Source: Phyllobacterium chamaecytisi (GTDB lineage: Bacteria; Pseudomonadota; Alphaproteobacteria; Rhizobiales; Rhizobiaceae). Taken from it: a stretch of 64,000 nucleotides of DNA. The notes under the pieces are model-generated. The model worked only from the letters and a program-made list of their open reading frames with translations, had not been told where the DNA came from and did not search any database. Below are positions 18,157 through 28,348 of the stretch, one piece after another (position 1 is the first letter of the stretch; each line of letters opens with the position of its first letter). The translations under genes and the position numbers were made by a program. The DNA lies in contig NZ_JAIQWW010000008.1 in the NCBI RefSeq assembly GCF_020164455.1, positions 62,001-126,000 of the forward strand, read 5' to 3'.

Positions 18157-19109
18157 GCCTGGCCACCTCGACCGCACCAGAGCCGGCCGCCTCTTCGACC
18201 GACAGTGCCGGAGGCCGCAAGGCGCTGCGCCGCCAACGGCTTGCCGAAACCATTACCGCATGGTCGCTGGCCGGACCGGCGCTCATCCTGCTCGTCACCC
18301 TGTTCTTCCTGCCGGTCTTTGCCGTCTTCGCCATTGCGCTGACCGACTGGCAGTTCGGCGCCAGTGACCTCGCCTTTGTCGGCCTTGGCAACTTCAAAGA
18401 GGTTTTTGCCGATGAGGGCTTTCGCGCCTCGCTCGTCAACACGATTGTCTATGTCGCCATCGTCGTGCCCGGCACGATCAGCCTGGGGCTTGTGATTGCG
18501 CTTTTGATCGAGAGCGGCAAGTCGTGCCGCGCCTTCTACCGCGCCATCCACTTCCTCCCCTTCATGGCAACGCTGACGGCCATGGCGATTGCCTGGGAGC
18601 CGCTCTTGCATCCGACCATCGGCCTTGTCAACCAGACATTGGCGAGCCTTGGCCTGCCAACGGCCAATTGGCTGCGCGACGAAGGGACGGTGCTGCCGGT
18701 CCTGGCCGTCATCGGCATCTGGCAAAACCTCGGCTACGCCATGGTGCTGTTCCTCGCCGGGCTGAAGTCGATCCCCCAGGACCTTTATGATGCCGCCGAC
18801 ATCGACGGTGCCGACCTGTGGTTCGACCGGCTTAGAACCGTCACGTTGCCGATGCTCGGCCCGGTCTCGATGTTCGTCTTCATCGTCGTGGCGCTTCGAG
18901 CCTTCGAGACCTTCGATACTGTACAGGTCCTGACGCAGGGCGGACCCGGCCACGCCTCCGAAATGCTGCTCTTTACGCTTTACCGCGAGAGCTTCCAGTA
19001 CCTGCGCACCGGGTATGGCGCCGCCGTCGCTGTCGTCTTTCTCTGCATCGTCGTGGCGTTGACGCTGATCCAGGCCCGCGTCCTGGACAAAAGGGTTCAC
19101 TACCAATGA
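18153..19109 (+). CDS. CUT1-type ABC importer permease, MalF/UgpA-like
   Basis: The 318-residue membrane protein has about six helices and the binding-protein-dependent permease coupling motif DLYDAADIDGADLWFDRLRTV (EAA loop) before the last helices. The N-terminus is cytoplasmic and rich in Ala and Ser. It overlaps both the ATPase gene upstream and the second permease gene downstream by four bases, so all three are co-translated. Confidence 0.93.
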   Translation: MSLATSTAPEPAASSTDSAGGRKALRRQRLAETITAWSLAGPALILLVTLFFLPVFAVFAIALTDWQFGASDLAFVGLGNFKEVFADEGFRASLVNTIVYVAIVVPGTISLGLVIALLIESGKSCRAFYRAIHFLPFMATLTAMAIAWEPLLHPTIGLVNQTLASLGLPTANWLRDEGTVLPVLAVIGIWQNLGYAMVLFLAGLKSIPQDLYDAADIDGADLWFDRLRTVTLPMLGPVSMFVFIVVALRAFETFDTVQVLTQGGPGHASEMLLFTLYRESFQYLRTGYGAAVAVVFLCIVVALTLIQARVLDKRVHYQ

Positions 19110-19951
19110 GCACGCACAGCCCCCAGGGCCTCTCATCTTCGTCGGCGGTGATGCGCCATGCCGCCCTTCTGATCACAGGCGCGCTGATCCTCATTCCCTT
19201 TGTCTGGATGGTCTCGCTGTCGATCAAGCCGCCGGGCGAGATTTTTCGCGCCTCCTTTTCCTTCTGGCCGCATGAGTTCTACGGGATCGAGAACTACACC
19301 AAGGCGCTGACCGAGGCGCCGCTGCCGCAATATATGCTCAACGGTGTCTTTGTTTGCGCCTCGATCGTTATCCTGCAGATCCTCATCTGCGCCCCGGCAG
19401 CCTATGCACTCGCCAAGCTCGACTTCCCCGGCAAGAACCTGCTCTTCGCCATGGTGCTGATCGCGCTGCTCCTGCCGCATGAGGTCCTGGCTTTGCCGCT
19501 GTTCATCCTCGGTTATCAGATCGGCATTCTCAACACCTATGCGGCGCTGATCGTCCCCTATGTCGTCTCGCCCTTTGGCATCTTCCTGTTCCGCCAGTTC
19601 TTCAAGACCATCCCCGACGACGTCATCCATGCCGCCCGGCTCGACGGGCTATCGGAACTTTCCATCGTCTGGAAGATCATGGTGCCAATGGCGCTGCCGG
19701 CGATCATCGCCTTTGGCATCTTCTCGGTCGTCGGCCACTGGAACAGCCTGTTCTGGCCGCTGATCGCCGTTCGCGACCAGTCGCTGATGCCGCCGCCACT
19801 CGGCATCATGGCCTTCAAGAACGAAGAGGCCGGCAACGATTACGGGCCGCTCATGGCCGCATCCACCATCGTCGTCCTCCCACTCATCATCGCCTTCCTT
19901 TCCGCCCAGCGCTGGTTCGTCGAAGGGCTGACCGGTGGCGCGGTGAAGTGA
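19106..19951 (+). CDS. CUT1-type ABC importer permease, MalG/UgpE-like
   Basis: The 281-residue permease has an N-terminal helix, FVWMVSLSIKPPGEIF, and the EAA loop DVIHAARLDGLSELSIVWKI. It pairs with the preceding permease to form the channel. It is followed by a 95-base gap before the AstE/DoeB-like gene. Confidence 0.93.
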   Translation: MSTHSPQGLSSSSAVMRHAALLITGALILIPFVWMVSLSIKPPGEIFRASFSFWPHEFYGIENYTKALTEAPLPQYMLNGVFVCASIVILQILICAPAAYALAKLDFPGKNLLFAMVLIALLLPHEVLALPLFILGYQIGILNTYAALIVPYVVSPFGIFLFRQFFKTIPDDVIHAARLDGLSELSIVWKIMVPMALPAIIAFGIFSVVGHWNSLFWPLIAVRDQSLMPPPLGIMAFKNEEAGNDYGPLMAASTIVVLPLIIAFLSAQRWFVEGLTGGAVK

Positions 19952-20046
19952 GCCTCGAAATGAACTTGCGACGGTTTAACGAGAAAATCGTCGCTGATTT
20001 CGCGGTTTGAGCCTTCACTCTTTTTCTCAAGGACTTGTTAGAACCC

Positions 20047-21044
20047 ATGAATTCCACTTTTAGATTGAACATTGACCTGGATGTGGATGGCCGCCACGAT
20101 GGCTATCTCAACGTAAAGAGGACCACTGAGCTATCGCCGTTCGGATGCTCCATGATACCCATCAGTTCCATCCGCAACGGGGACGGCCCCTGCGTCGTGG
20201 TTATAGGTGGCTGCCATGGAGATGAATATGAGGGGCAGTTCCTAGCAAGACGATTGCTCGACACGGTCGAGGTCGAAAGTCTTTGTGGACAGTTGATCGT
20301 ACTTCCTGCAGCGAATGCAGAGGCAGTCAGGGTGGGCCAGCGGTTTTCTCCGGCTGACAACGGAAACCTCAACACCGTGTTTCCCGGCAAAGAAAAAGGC
20401 ACAGCAACCGAGTGCGTCGCGCACTTCATCGAGACGGTGCTGATGTCGCGAGCGGAACTCGTTGTAGACATTCACGGCGGTGGTCGACACGTCAATTATT
20501 TCTCCTCGGCAATGATTTCCGGGGCCGTTAGCGGCGACAGGCGTAGCCGCGTTATCGAACTCACCAAGGCGCTAGGGCTTCCAGTAGCGTTTTTCGTTGA
20601 CGAGGAGGACTACTCCTCTTCGAGCCTTCTCGGGGCATGCGACCGTGCCGGGGTCATGAATATCTCAGCCGAGATCGGTGGCGGGACCGTGGACGTACCG
20701 ACGCTCGATGAGGCACACAAAGGCCTCATGCGCCTACTGCACCGCGTTGGTGTCCTCTGTGACGCCCCCCAGAGGCTGCTTCAGACGTTGCCTTCCTGCG
20801 TCGACTGCCGGTCAGTTCAACCGTTTTCTCGCCAGCGGGCGGTCTGTTCGAACCGCGGGTTCGAGTCGGTGACAGTGTCTCGAAAGATCAATTAGCCGGG
20901 CTTCTGCATTCGATCGAAGTACCCTGGTCCAAGCCGATCCCCGTCTATTTCACCGAATCCGGGTTTGTACTTTGCGGTCGAGTGGAGGTGGCAACGCAGA
21001 TCGGGGATGGCCTCTTCAAACTTGCGGTACCAGTCAACGCGTAA
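20047..21044 (+). pseudogene. Succinylglutamate desuccinylase/aspartoacylase-family (AstE/DoeB-like) deacylase, single frameshift
   Basis: Zinc-carboxypeptidase-like M14 motifs are seen: GGCHGDEYEG (zinc His and Glu), DNGNLNTVFPG, ELVVDIHGGG (third zinc ligand) and MNISAEIGGG (catalytic Glu). The first frame stops at 20895. From about 20770 the true continuation is in another frame (LRRLPVSSTVFSPAGGLFEP, then VGDSVS, up to FKLAVPVNA) and stops at 21044. Adding one C to the run of six Cs at 20765-20770 restores one frame of about 332 residues. The family removes an acyl group from N-acyl amino acids or diaminobutyrate. It lies inside an ABC operon, so the imported ligand may be an N-acyl compound. 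Confidence 0.8.
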
Positions 21045-21152
21045 GCAACGCCGCTCTCGGTCTTACGTAATCATACGTCGAATCACACAAGCATTATGCA
21101 AAAGCCAAGTTCCACTCTTTCAAAGCAATCTGAAATCTAAGAGGGCACAAAA

Positions 21153-22427
21153 ATGATGATCACTCGCAGAAAAATTTTGGTCGCCGGGATTTCCTCGACG
21201 GCTATACTTGCGGCGCCGGGTATTATTAGAGCGGCTCAAAAAACAATGGTCGTGATTTCTCACGCCATGCCAACCTACCAGGCTCTACTTTCTGAGTTGA
21301 GCGGGCAATTTGAAATTGACAACCCATCCATGTCCATCAAGTTCGTAGCCGATGGCGACAACTGGGATCCGCTTCTCAACAACACAATTCGAGCTTCCCT
21401 CGTAAATTCACTACCCGATGCATCCTGGCAAGTCGTCACTTATGCAGCCATTCTTGCCAACAGGAAGATCGCACAGCCTCTCAATCAGTTTTTCGGCAAC
21501 GATCTGGCAAGCCTTGAACCCCTGGGGCTCTCAAAGGCTATCAGCGAGGCGATAAAGGTCAATGGCGACGTCTGCTGCGTTCCTTATGGCACGACAATTC
21601 CGGTCATATACTGCAACATGGACCTCCTGCGTAGAGTCGGCTATTCCAAGCAACAACCGCCAGCTTCGTGGGAAGAAATCCATGAGATCGGGCTGAAGGT
21701 CAAGGCTCTGGACGATAACTTAAACGGCGGCTTCATTGAATATACCGCAAGCAATGCCTGGATGTTCCAGACCCTGCTGGCATCGTATGGTGGGCAAATG
21801 ATGAACCCGGCGAGGACATCGATCGCCTTCAATGGAGAGGAGGGGCTTCAGGCGATCACCACTCTTGCGCGTTTCGGCGAGACCGTCAGGACGGATATGT
21901 CGACGGAACAGGCGCGCCAAGCGTTCAAGGCCGGGGCTACGGCGATGCATATCCAGTCCGCAAGCGGAACGACCTCAACCGCAAAGGCAGCCAATGGACG
22001 TTTCAAACTCGCGGTCGCCCAGATCCCCGTCGCCAACCCCCAGGGACGTATGGCTGGGGCAGGTCACGGTTTCTTCATGTTCACCAAGGATCCAATCAAA
22101 CAGCAGGTCGTGTGGGAGTTCATGAAATTCGCCGCCAGCCAGAAGGCCCAGATGATCCTGGCGATAAACTCGGGCTACATGCCAATCAACTTGGTGGCAC
22201 TCAAAGACGCAGCGTTCCTCGACGAGTATCTGAAAATCAATCCTCTTCATCGAGACATCGTCGGGCGCCTGGCAGTCACGGGTGACCAATTTTCGTTTCC
22301 GAGCGACAACACCGTCAAAATCGTTCAGATGATGTCTGAAGAAATGCGTGGTGTGATCTTCCAGCGCACCACGCCGGAGGCGGCACTCCAGAACATGACG
22401 AACCAGACGAAAGACCTGCTCGGGTAA
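21153..22427 (+). CDS. CUT1-type ABC importer substrate-binding protein (family 1, UgpB/MalE-like)
   Basis: The 424-residue protein has an N-terminal signal (ITRRKILVAG with twin Arg, then a hydrophobic stretch), followed by VVISHAMPTYQALLSELSGQF, the PDASWQV segment and a long family-1 fold ending EAALQNMTNQTKDLL. It is the periplasmic receptor for the ATPase and permeases upstream. A GAGGG ribosome site precedes the ATGATG start. That this receptor gene comes last, after the deacylase, is unusual for CUT1 operons. Confidence 0.9.
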   Translation: MMITRRKILVAGISSTAILAAPGIIRAAQKTMVVISHAMPTYQALLSELSGQFEIDNPSMSIKFVADGDNWDPLLNNTIRASLVNSLPDASWQVVTYAAILANRKIAQPLNQFFGNDLASLEPLGLSKAISEAIKVNGDVCCVPYGTTIPVIYCNMDLLRRVGYSKQQPPASWEEIHEIGLKVKALDDNLNGGFIEYTASNAWMFQTLLASYGGQMMNPARTSIAFNGEEGLQAITTLARFGETVRTDMSTEQARQAFKAGATAMHIQSASGTTSTAKAANGRFKLAVAQIPVANPQGRMAGAGHGFFMFTKDPIKQQVVWEFMKFAASQKAQMILAINSGYMPINLVALKDAAFLDEYLKINPLHRDIVGRLAVTGDQFSFPSDNTVKIVQMMSEEMRGVIFQRTTPEAALQNMTNQTKDLLG

Positions 22428-22440
22428 GTTTGATAACAGG

Positions 22441-22465
22441 GGGCGAAGGCTCAGCAGGTTCGCCC
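22441..22465 (+). terminator. Hairpin after CUT1 operon, possible terminator
   Basis: An inverted repeat GGGCGAA (22441-22447) / TTCGCCC (22459-22465) begins 13 bases after the binding-protein stop. No run of Ts follows, so intrinsic termination is uncertain. Confidence 0.35.
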
Positions 22466-22789
22466 TGCCTCGTTCATATGGCACACCTTGTGAGGTTTGA
22501 AGTCATCCTGAGAATGAAGGCACCTTCGACAAGACGCTCTATCGCCAACGACACAAAGTCTCTCTTTGCTGGAACGGAAGGATAAGCAGTATAGCACGTC
22601 GCGCTACGATCGATGCGCCCATACCTTCTTCTTTGCAAGCATCGTCGCAACCATCATCTTTGGCTTTAAGCTACGAGAGTCGTGCTCACGATTTCTCCAC
22701 CGGAAAGAGGAGAAATCGAGGTTTGGTCGTCGGCCTCCGAAATACCTCTGGAAACAGGGTGCAGGCTCGAGGGTCCATCTTCCTGCTCC
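22466..22789. other. Non-coding gap
   Basis: About 320 bases show no recognisable gene. A short plus-strand frame here leads into the Tn3 remnant and may be more of the same decayed transposase. Confidence 0.35.
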
Positions 22790-23045
22790 AGTGGGCGTCA
22801 GGACTGAACCTGCTGATAGCGCCATCATTTTCTCAAACCGGCTTTCGCCGAACTTAACCGGGAAGGCATTGCGACGTTGCCTGGCGTCAACAAGCACATC
22901 ACCCCGATCGGGGACGGCACGTCATTCTCACTGGCGATTATATCTGGACCCCGACAGACAGCGTTACGGCGCGAAACATCCATTCTTTTCAGCATGATCA
23001 CCCTAAGTTCTTAAAGTCGGACAGATACATCACTTTCGTGTGGTG
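22790..23045 (+). pseudogene. Tn3-family transposase (TnpA) C-terminal remnant
   Basis: Across three frames the plus strand reads ASGLNLLIA, AELNREGIATLPGVNKHITP and HVILTGDYIWTP. This is the typical end of Tn3-family TnpA (ASGLNL...; H-S/T-P-L/I-G..H..LTGDY.W). At least two frameshifts make it dead. It represents the part of TnpA downstream of that found at 14.3-14.9 kb, and is oriented the other way. Confidence 0.7.
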
Positions 23046-23149
23046 ACGCCAAGAGCGGCTCGGATTCGTATAAATCACTCCTGCCTTGATTATTCTGATT
23101 TTCTGAACCGCATTGAACGCGGTTGCGTTTCCGAGCACACTCGCTAAAG

Positions 23150-23159
23150 ATATAGATAA
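23150..23159. promoter_or_regulatory. BioR-like operator box 1
   Basis: ATATAGATAA matches the BioR palindrome (TTATAGATAA / TTATCTATAA) at nine of ten positions. BioR is the GntR-family repressor of biotin synthesis in Rhizobium-Brucella relatives. The box is 39 bases before the bioB start. Confidence 0.7.
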
Positions 23160-23168
23160 TTATTGATT

Positions 23169-23178
23169 CTATCTATAA
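23169..23178. promoter_or_regulatory. BioR-like operator box 2 overlapping a -10 element
   Basis: CTATCTATAA matches the other strand form of the BioR palindrome at nine of ten positions. It overlaps a perfect TATAAT hexamer at 23174-23179, so a bound repressor would cover the promoter. The bioB start codon is about 20 bases further on. Confidence 0.7.
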
Positions 23179-23197
23179 TCATAGAGAAAGTTCCCGT

Positions 23198-24196
23198 ATG
23201 TCAGAAGCGCCAGTGCTGAAATCCGTCGATTCAACTGCCTCGATCGGCGCAATATGGCATTTTTCTGAAGCCAAAAAAATCTATAATTTGCCATTTAATG
23301 ACTTGCTGTTTCGGGCGCACACCGTGCACAGGGCGCAGTTCGACCCCAACGCCGTGCAATTAAGTAGGCTTTTGTCGATCAAGACGGGTGGATGTGCGGA
23401 AGATTGCGGCTATTGCAGCCAGTCGGCGCATTATCCCACCGGTCTCAAGGCCTCCAGACTGATGGAGGTCGAGAAGGTCGTCACTGAAGCGCGAAAAGCC
23501 AAGGAGGGCGGAGCGACGCGCTACTGCATGGGTGCAGCTTGGCGCAGCCCCAAAGACCGCGACATGGACAGTATAGTCGCCATGGTCGAGGGCGTCCGGG
23601 CGCTTGGCATGGAGACTTGCATGACGCTTGGCATGCTCTCGCCGCATCAGGCGAGCCGGCTAGCCGACGCCGGCCTCGACTACTACAATCACAACATCGA
23701 CACGTCGGAACGCTTCTACCGGGAAATCATCACCACCCGTACTTTCGCGGATCGTCTGGAGACGCTCGCCAATGTGCGCGAGGCAGGGATCAAGGTCTGC
23801 GCGGGTGGCATCCTTGGCATGGGTGAGACGAGCGATGACCATATTGCCATGCTGGTGACGCTCGCCAATCTCCCGGTTCCGCCGGAGAGCGTGCCGATCA
23901 ATATGCTGATCCCGATTCCCGGATCGAAGCTTGCCGATGCTGCACCGGTTGATCCTATCAACTTTGTCCGCGCTATCGCGCTGGCCCGCATCCTGATGCC
24001 GCAAACCCATGTGCGTCTTTCGGCGGGTCGCACGGCAATGAGCGACGAGATGCAGGCGCTGTGCTTCTTTGCCGGTGCTAATTCCATCTTTGTCGGTGAT
24101 ACGCTGCTTACCGCCGAAAATCCCGGCGAAGACGATGATGCCGGGCTGTTTCGCCGTCTCGGTCTGAAGCCGATGACGCTGGATGCAGCGGAATGA
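23198..24196 (+). CDS. bioB: Biotin synthase
   Basis: The 332-residue radical-SAM enzyme inserts sulfur into dethiobiotin. The radical-SAM cluster is [10 protein letters not shown] (CxxxCxxC), followed by [18 protein letters not shown] and a late RLSAGR with the Arg ligand of the [2Fe-2S] cluster. It is the first gene of bioBFDAZ, directly behind two BioR-like boxes, and its stop overlaps the bioF start by four bases. Confidence 0.97.
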   Translation: MSEAPVLKSVDSTASIGAIWHFSEAKKIYNLPFNDLLFRAHTVHRAQFDPNAVQLSRLLSIKTGGCAEDCGYCSQSAHYPTGLKASRLMEVEKVVTEARKAKEGGATRYCMGAAWRSPKDRDMDSIVAMVEGVRALGMETCMTLGMLSPHQASRLADAGLDYYNHNIDTSERFYREIITTRTFADRLETLANVREAGIKVCAGGILGMGETSDDHIAMLVTLANLPVPPESVPINMLIPIPGSKLADAAPVDPINFVRAIALARILMPQTHVRLSAGRTAMSDEMQALCFFAGANSIFVGDTLLTAENPGEDDDAGLFRRLGLKPMTLDAAE

Positions 24197-25374
24197 TGCC
24201 CGAGCGACTTGCCCGCTATGCGATGACGCTGAGCGGGCTGGAGAGGAAGGGGCGGCGGCGTGAACTGGTGCCGCAGAATGGCATCGATTTCACGTCGAAC
24301 GACTATCTTGGTCTTGCCAACTCACCGCGCATCCGCTCCGCCATTGCCGACGCCCTCGAGCGCGGTGTTGCCGTCGGCTCCGGCGGGTCCCGTCTGCTGC
24401 GGGGCAATCATCCGGAACATCAGGCGCTCGAAGCTGAGGCTGCCGCCTTCTTCGGGACGGAGAGGGCGCTCTATTTCTCCAGTGGTTATGCCGCCAACGT
24501 CGCGCTGTTCTCGACCCTGCCGCAACGCGGCGATCTTATTGTCCATGACGCTCTCATCCATGCCAGCACCCATGAGGGTATCGCGGCGAGCCGGGCAGAG
24601 GCTGTTCCCGTCCGCCACAACGACGTTCAGCATTTCGACGACGCAATCCGCCACTGGCGGAATGCAGGTGGCATGGGCCATCCATGGATTGCTGTCGAGA
24701 GCCTTTATTCGATGGACGGGGACTGCGCCCCGCTGGAGGAACTTCTCGAGTTGGCAAATCGCCACGATGGCTTTCTGATCATCGACGAAGCGCATGCGAC
24801 TGGTGTCTTCGGACCAAATGGCCGTGGTCTTGCTGCCGGGATGGAGGGCCGGCACAATGTCGTCCTCCTCCATACATGCGGGAAGGCCTTGGGTGTTGCG
24901 GGCGCGCTTGTCGGTGCGAATAGCGTCGTTTGCGATTACCTCGTAAACCGAGCGCGCGCCTTCATTTACTCCACGGCACCTTCGCCCGTAATGGCGGCGG
25001 CGGTTCGCGAGTCCCTGAAAATACTGGCGGATGAGCCGCAACGCCGCGCGCAGTTCGAACAACTCTGGACTTTTGCCAATGCGCAACTGTCTGGGGTGCT
25101 TGGGCTCGAAGGCAGCGGCTCGCAGATACTGCCGGTAATGGTCGGCGATAACGCTCGCGCAAGGCGTATCGCCGCACGCATGCGCGCCGAGGGCTTCGAT
25201 CTGCGGGCGATCCGCCCGCCGACGGTACCCGAAGGGACGGCCCGGTTGCGGATTGCCATCACCCTCAACGTCGATCGGGCTGCGATTTTGCAAATGCTCG
25301 ACCACTTGGCAGCCGCATCTTCTGAGGAGGCTTTCGCGCTTTGCTACATATATCAAGAAGGTAAGACAGCATGA
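24193..25374 (+). CDS. bioF: 8-amino-7-oxononanoate synthase
   Basis: This 393-residue PLP enzyme of the alpha-oxoamine synthase family condenses pimeloyl-ACP with alanine. Features are [41 protein letters not shown] and the TCGKALG segment with the PLP-binding Lys. Four-base overlaps couple it to bioB and bio[10 protein letters not shown] from the second Met is an equally possible N-terminus. Confidence 0.96.
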   Translation: MMPERLARYAMTLSGLERKGRRRELVPQNGIDFTSNDYLGLANSPRIRSAIADALERGVAVGSGGSRLLRGNHPEHQALEAEAAAFFGTERALYFSSGYAANVALFSTLPQRGDLIVHDALIHASTHEGIAASRAEAVPVRHNDVQHFDDAIRHWRNAGGMGHPWIAVESLYSMDGDCAPLEELLELANRHDGFLIIDEAHATGVFGPNGRGLAAGMEGRHNVVLLHTCGKALGVAGALVGANSVVCDYLVNRARAFIYSTAPSPVMAAAVRESLKILADEPQRRAQFEQLWTFANAQLSGVLGLEGSGSQILPVMVGDNARARRIAARMRAEGFDLRAIRPPTVPEGTARLRIAITLNVDRAAILQMLDHLAAASSEEAFALCYIYQEGKTA

Positions 25375-26009
25375 CACTCCGTTTTGTGGTGACCGGTACT
25401 GACACCAACATCGGCAAGACCGTGTTCTCGGCAGCGTTGGCCGATGCGCTTGGTGCTGCTTACTGGAAGCCCGTCCAATCTGGCCTTGAAGGAGAAACTG
25501 ATAGCGAGGCTGTCCAGCGTCTCGGACGGATACCGCCTGAACGGATCGTCCCTGAGGCGTGGCGGTTGAAGACGCCGGCCGCGCCGCATTTTGCTGCAAG
25601 AATCGATAAGGTCCGGATTGACCCGGAAGCACTGTCGCCTCCGTCGACGGAGTCACCGCTTGTCATCGAAGGGGCGGGCGGCGTGCTGGTCCCTTTGACC
25701 GAAGATGAAGTGTTCGCCGATGTCTTTGCCCGCTGGCAGATGCCGGTCGTCATCTGCGCCCGCACTGGACTTGGAACGATCAATCATACGTTGCTTTCAC
25801 TCGAAGCCTTGCGCCACCGCTCCATTCCGGTTTTTGGCCTAGTCTTCATCGGCGACGAACAGGCCGACACGCAACAGATCGTCGCGAATCTGGGCAATGT
25901 GAACTGCCTCGGCCGCTTGCCGCGGATCGACCCGCTGACGCCCGACACCTTGCGCCAGGCCTTTCGTGTCCATTTCGATATTTCCTGTTTTCAGAAAGGG
26001 ATCTGGTGA
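25371..26009 (+). CDS. bioD: Dethiobiotin synthetase
   Basis: The 212-residue P-loop enzyme has [16 protein letters not shown] (nucleotide loop with Lys), KPVQSG, and [12 protein letters not shown]. It closes the ureido ring of dethiobiotin with ATP and CO2. It overlaps bioF and bioA by four bases. Confidence 0.96.
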   Translation: MTLRFVVTGTDTNIGKTVFSAALADALGAAYWKPVQSGLEGETDSEAVQRLGRIPPERIVPEAWRLKTPAAPHFAARIDKVRIDPEALSPPSTESPLVIEGAGGVLVPLTEDEVFADVFARWQMPVVICARTGLGTINHTLLSLEALRHRSIPVFGLVFIGDEQADTQQIVANLGNVNCLGRLPRIDPLTPDTLRQAFRVHFDISCFQKGIW

Positions 26010-27277
26010 CCCGCTCCGCTGTTTGGCATCCATTTACCCAGCACGCACTCGAACCGACAATGAAGCGTATTGTCAGGACAGACGGCGCCTATCTCTTCGA
26101 TGAGCAAGGTCACGCTATCCTTGATGCCATCTCTTCCTGGTGGGTGATCACGCACGGCCATCGGCACCCGTTGATCACGGATGCGATCTGTAAGGCGAGT
26201 GAGATCTATGACCAGATTATCTTTGCCGAATACACTCACGAGCCTGCGGAAGAACTGGCGACAAGCCTGATTGCCGTCGCCCCTGCCAGTCTCGGACACG
26301 TGTTCTATTCCGACAGCGGCTCGACCTGTGTCGAGGTGGCGTTGAAAATGGCCTTCGGCTTCTTCCACAATCGGGGCACGCCACGCTTCCGCATTGTCGT
26401 GATGGAGTATGGCTACCACGGCGACACCATCGGGACGATGTCAGCCGGCGAACGGGGTGTGTTCAATATGGCCTATGAACCCATGCTTTTCGATGTGGAT
26501 AGGCTGCCGTTTCCAGCTCCGGGCCGAGAACAGGACACGCTCGACGCCTTCGAGGCATTTTGCCAGGGCGGACAGGTCGCAGCGCTGCTGATCGAACCAC
26601 TAGTGCTCGGAGCAGGGGGCATGCTTATGTACCCAGCGTCGCTTCTGGCCGAACTGAGGGCGATCGCGACCAAGCATGGCAGCTTGATGATCGCCGACGA
26701 AGTGATGACCGGGTGGGGCCGCACGGGCACTCTCTTTGCCTGCGAACAGGCGAACATCGCACCGGATATCCTGTGCACATCCAAAGGTTTGACCGGCGGC
26801 TCCCTGCCTCTGGCGGCAACCTTGTGTTCGGCGGAAATATTCGATGCGCACCTCTCCACCGATCGAAGCCGGACCTTCTTCCATTCGAGTTCCTACACCG
26901 CCAATCCGATCGCCTGTGCAGCAGCGCTGGCCAACCTTGACGTCTGGAAGACGGAGCCGGTTGCGACACGCATCCAGTCGCTCGTCGCCATGCATGGCGC
27001 AAGGCTAGAGCGGTTCAAGGCGGACGCCCGTTTCGGCAACGTGCGTCAGGCCGGGACGATCGTTGCGCTTGACGTCAATGTCCCGGCTACGGGTTATCTT
27101 TCCAATGCAGGGCCGAAGCTCCGGGCATTCTTCAAGGAAAGAAATCTCCTGATTAGGCCACTTGGCAATGTGATCTACCTGATGACGCCCTATTGCGTAA
27201 TGGCCAACGATCTCGACCGGATCTACGATGCCATTGATAAAGCAGCGGACATGATTGCGCAAGGCGGCGACCTTTGA
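26006..27277 (+). CDS. bioA: Adenosylmethionine-8-amino-7-oxononanoate aminotransferase
   Basis: The 423-residue class III PLP aminotransferase starts at GTG 26006 in a four-base overlap with bioD. It shows [49 protein letters not shown] and the PLP Lys in CTSKGLTGG. It transaminates the ketone of 8-amino-7-oxononanoate, with S-adenosylmethionine as the usual amino donor. Confidence 0.96.
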   Translation: MTRSAVWHPFTQHALEPTMKRIVRTDGAYLFDEQGHAILDAISSWWVITHGHRHPLITDAICKASEIYDQIIFAEYTHEPAEELATSLIAVAPASLGHVFYSDSGSTCVEVALKMAFGFFHNRGTPRFRIVVMEYGYHGDTIGTMSAGERGVFNMAYEPMLFDVDRLPFPAPGREQDTLDAFEAFCQGGQVAALLIEPLVLGAGGMLMYPASLLAELRAIATKHGSLMIADEVMTGWGRTGTLFACEQANIAPDILCTSKGLTGGSLPLAATLCSAEIFDAHLSTDRSRTFFHSSSYTANPIACAAALANLDVWKTEPVATRIQSLVAMHGARLERFKADARFGNVRQAGTIVALDVNVPATGYLSNAGPKLRAFFKERNLLIRPLGNVIYLMTPYCVMANDLDRIYDAIDKAADMIAQGGDL

Positions 27278-28263
27278 GCCCGGTCAAGACAAGCCGTATC
27301 GCCGGGTTTGGCCATTACGCTCCAGGGCGCCGTGTTGAAAATGCCGAGATCGAAAACCAGCTCGGACTCGAACCCGGCTGGATCGAGCGCCGGACCGGCA
27401 TCCGGGAGCGGCGCTGGGTGGTGGAAGGAGAACTGCTTACCGATCTTGCAGCAAGGGCTGGGTGCGTTGCCCTTTACGATGCAAACGTAAATCCCGACGA
27501 CATTGCATTGACGATCCTGGCCACGTCAACCCCGGACCATCTGCTGCCGCCCTCAGCACCGTTGTTAGCGCATCATCTCGGCCTGGCCAATTCCGGTGCG
27601 ATCGATCTTGCCGGCGCCTGCGCAGGGTTTATCTATGCACTAACCCTCGCGGACAGCTTCGTTAGAACCCAAGGCAAGCCTGTACTCGTGGTGGCAGCCA
27701 ATATCCTCAGCCGGCGCATCAACCCGACGGAACGTGCCAGCGCCGTGCTCTTTGCCGACGCGGCCGGCGCTGTGGTTCTGGTCCCATCGGGGGATCAAGA
27801 AGCGGGCGTTCTCGGTATAGAACTTGTATCTGACGGAAGCCGCTATGATCTGATTTCTATTCCGGGGGGCGGCTCCAAACTACCATTTGCGGAGGGCATG
27901 GCCGTAGAGGAATGCCTGATGACCATGCGCGACGGCAGGGAAATATTTGCACAGGCCGTGCAAATGATGACCACTTGCGCGAGACGGGCGCTGGCAAGCG
28001 CTGAGCTTCAGCCTTCAGACGTGACGAGGTTTATCCCGCATCAGGCCAATTCTCGTATCTTCGAAATTGTTGGCGAAAATGTTGGTATCCGGCCCCACAG
28101 GATCGTTCGCACGATCGCTGAATACGGGAATTCTTCCGCTGCAACCATTCCGCTTTCGCTGTCGCTTGCCCACCAGGCCAGGCCATTTGTCTCGGGAGAA
28201 AAGCTGCTGTTGACGGCAGCCGGTGCCGGCCTGACAGGCGGGGCGGTTGTCTGGGGTGTATAG
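27274..28263 (+). CDS. bioZ: BioZ, beta-ketoacyl-ACP-synthase-III-like enzyme of pimeloyl synthesis
   Basis: The 329-residue KAS III fold has the Cys nucleophile in LAGACAGF, the His in FIPHQANSR and the Asn in EYGNSSAAT. BioZ is known in Agrobacterium, Brucella and Mesorhizobium, where it supplies a pimeloyl precursor by condensing glutaryl-CoA with malonyl-ACP, replacing BioC/BioH. It is the last gene of the operon and starts at TTG 27274 inside the bioA stop. A panD remnant follows 86 bases downstream. Confidence 0.93.
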   Translation: MSPVKTSRIAGFGHYAPGRRVENAEIENQLGLEPGWIERRTGIRERRWVVEGELLTDLAARAGCVALYDANVNPDDIALTILATSTPDHLLPPSAPLLAHHLGLANSGAIDLAGACAGFIYALTLADSFVRTQGKPVLVVAANILSRRINPTERASAVLFADAAGAVVLVPSGDQEAGVLGIELVSDGSRYDLISIPGGGSKLPFAEGMAVEECLMTMRDGREIFAQAVQMMTTCARRALASAELQPSDVTRFIPHQANSRIFEIVGENVGIRPHRIVRTIAEYGNSSAATIPLSLSLAHQARPFVSGEKLLLTAAGAGLTGGAVVWGV

Positions 28264-28348
28264 CGGCGCTTGCGGATCTTATTCGATTCAACTAACTCCC
28301 GAATGCATGGTGATAGGGGTCTATAAAAAACAAAAAGTGTTTGAAATA

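Noticed and set aside
17140-19136. Two long minus-strand frames across the CUT1 ATPase and permease genes
   Set aside because: Composition is rich in Asp, Glu, Arg and Gln without motifs, as expected from the antisense of transporter genes.
24322-25656. 444-codon minus-strand frame opposite bioF and bioD
   Set aside because: The sense strand encodes unmistakable BioF and BioD; the antisense frame has no family features.
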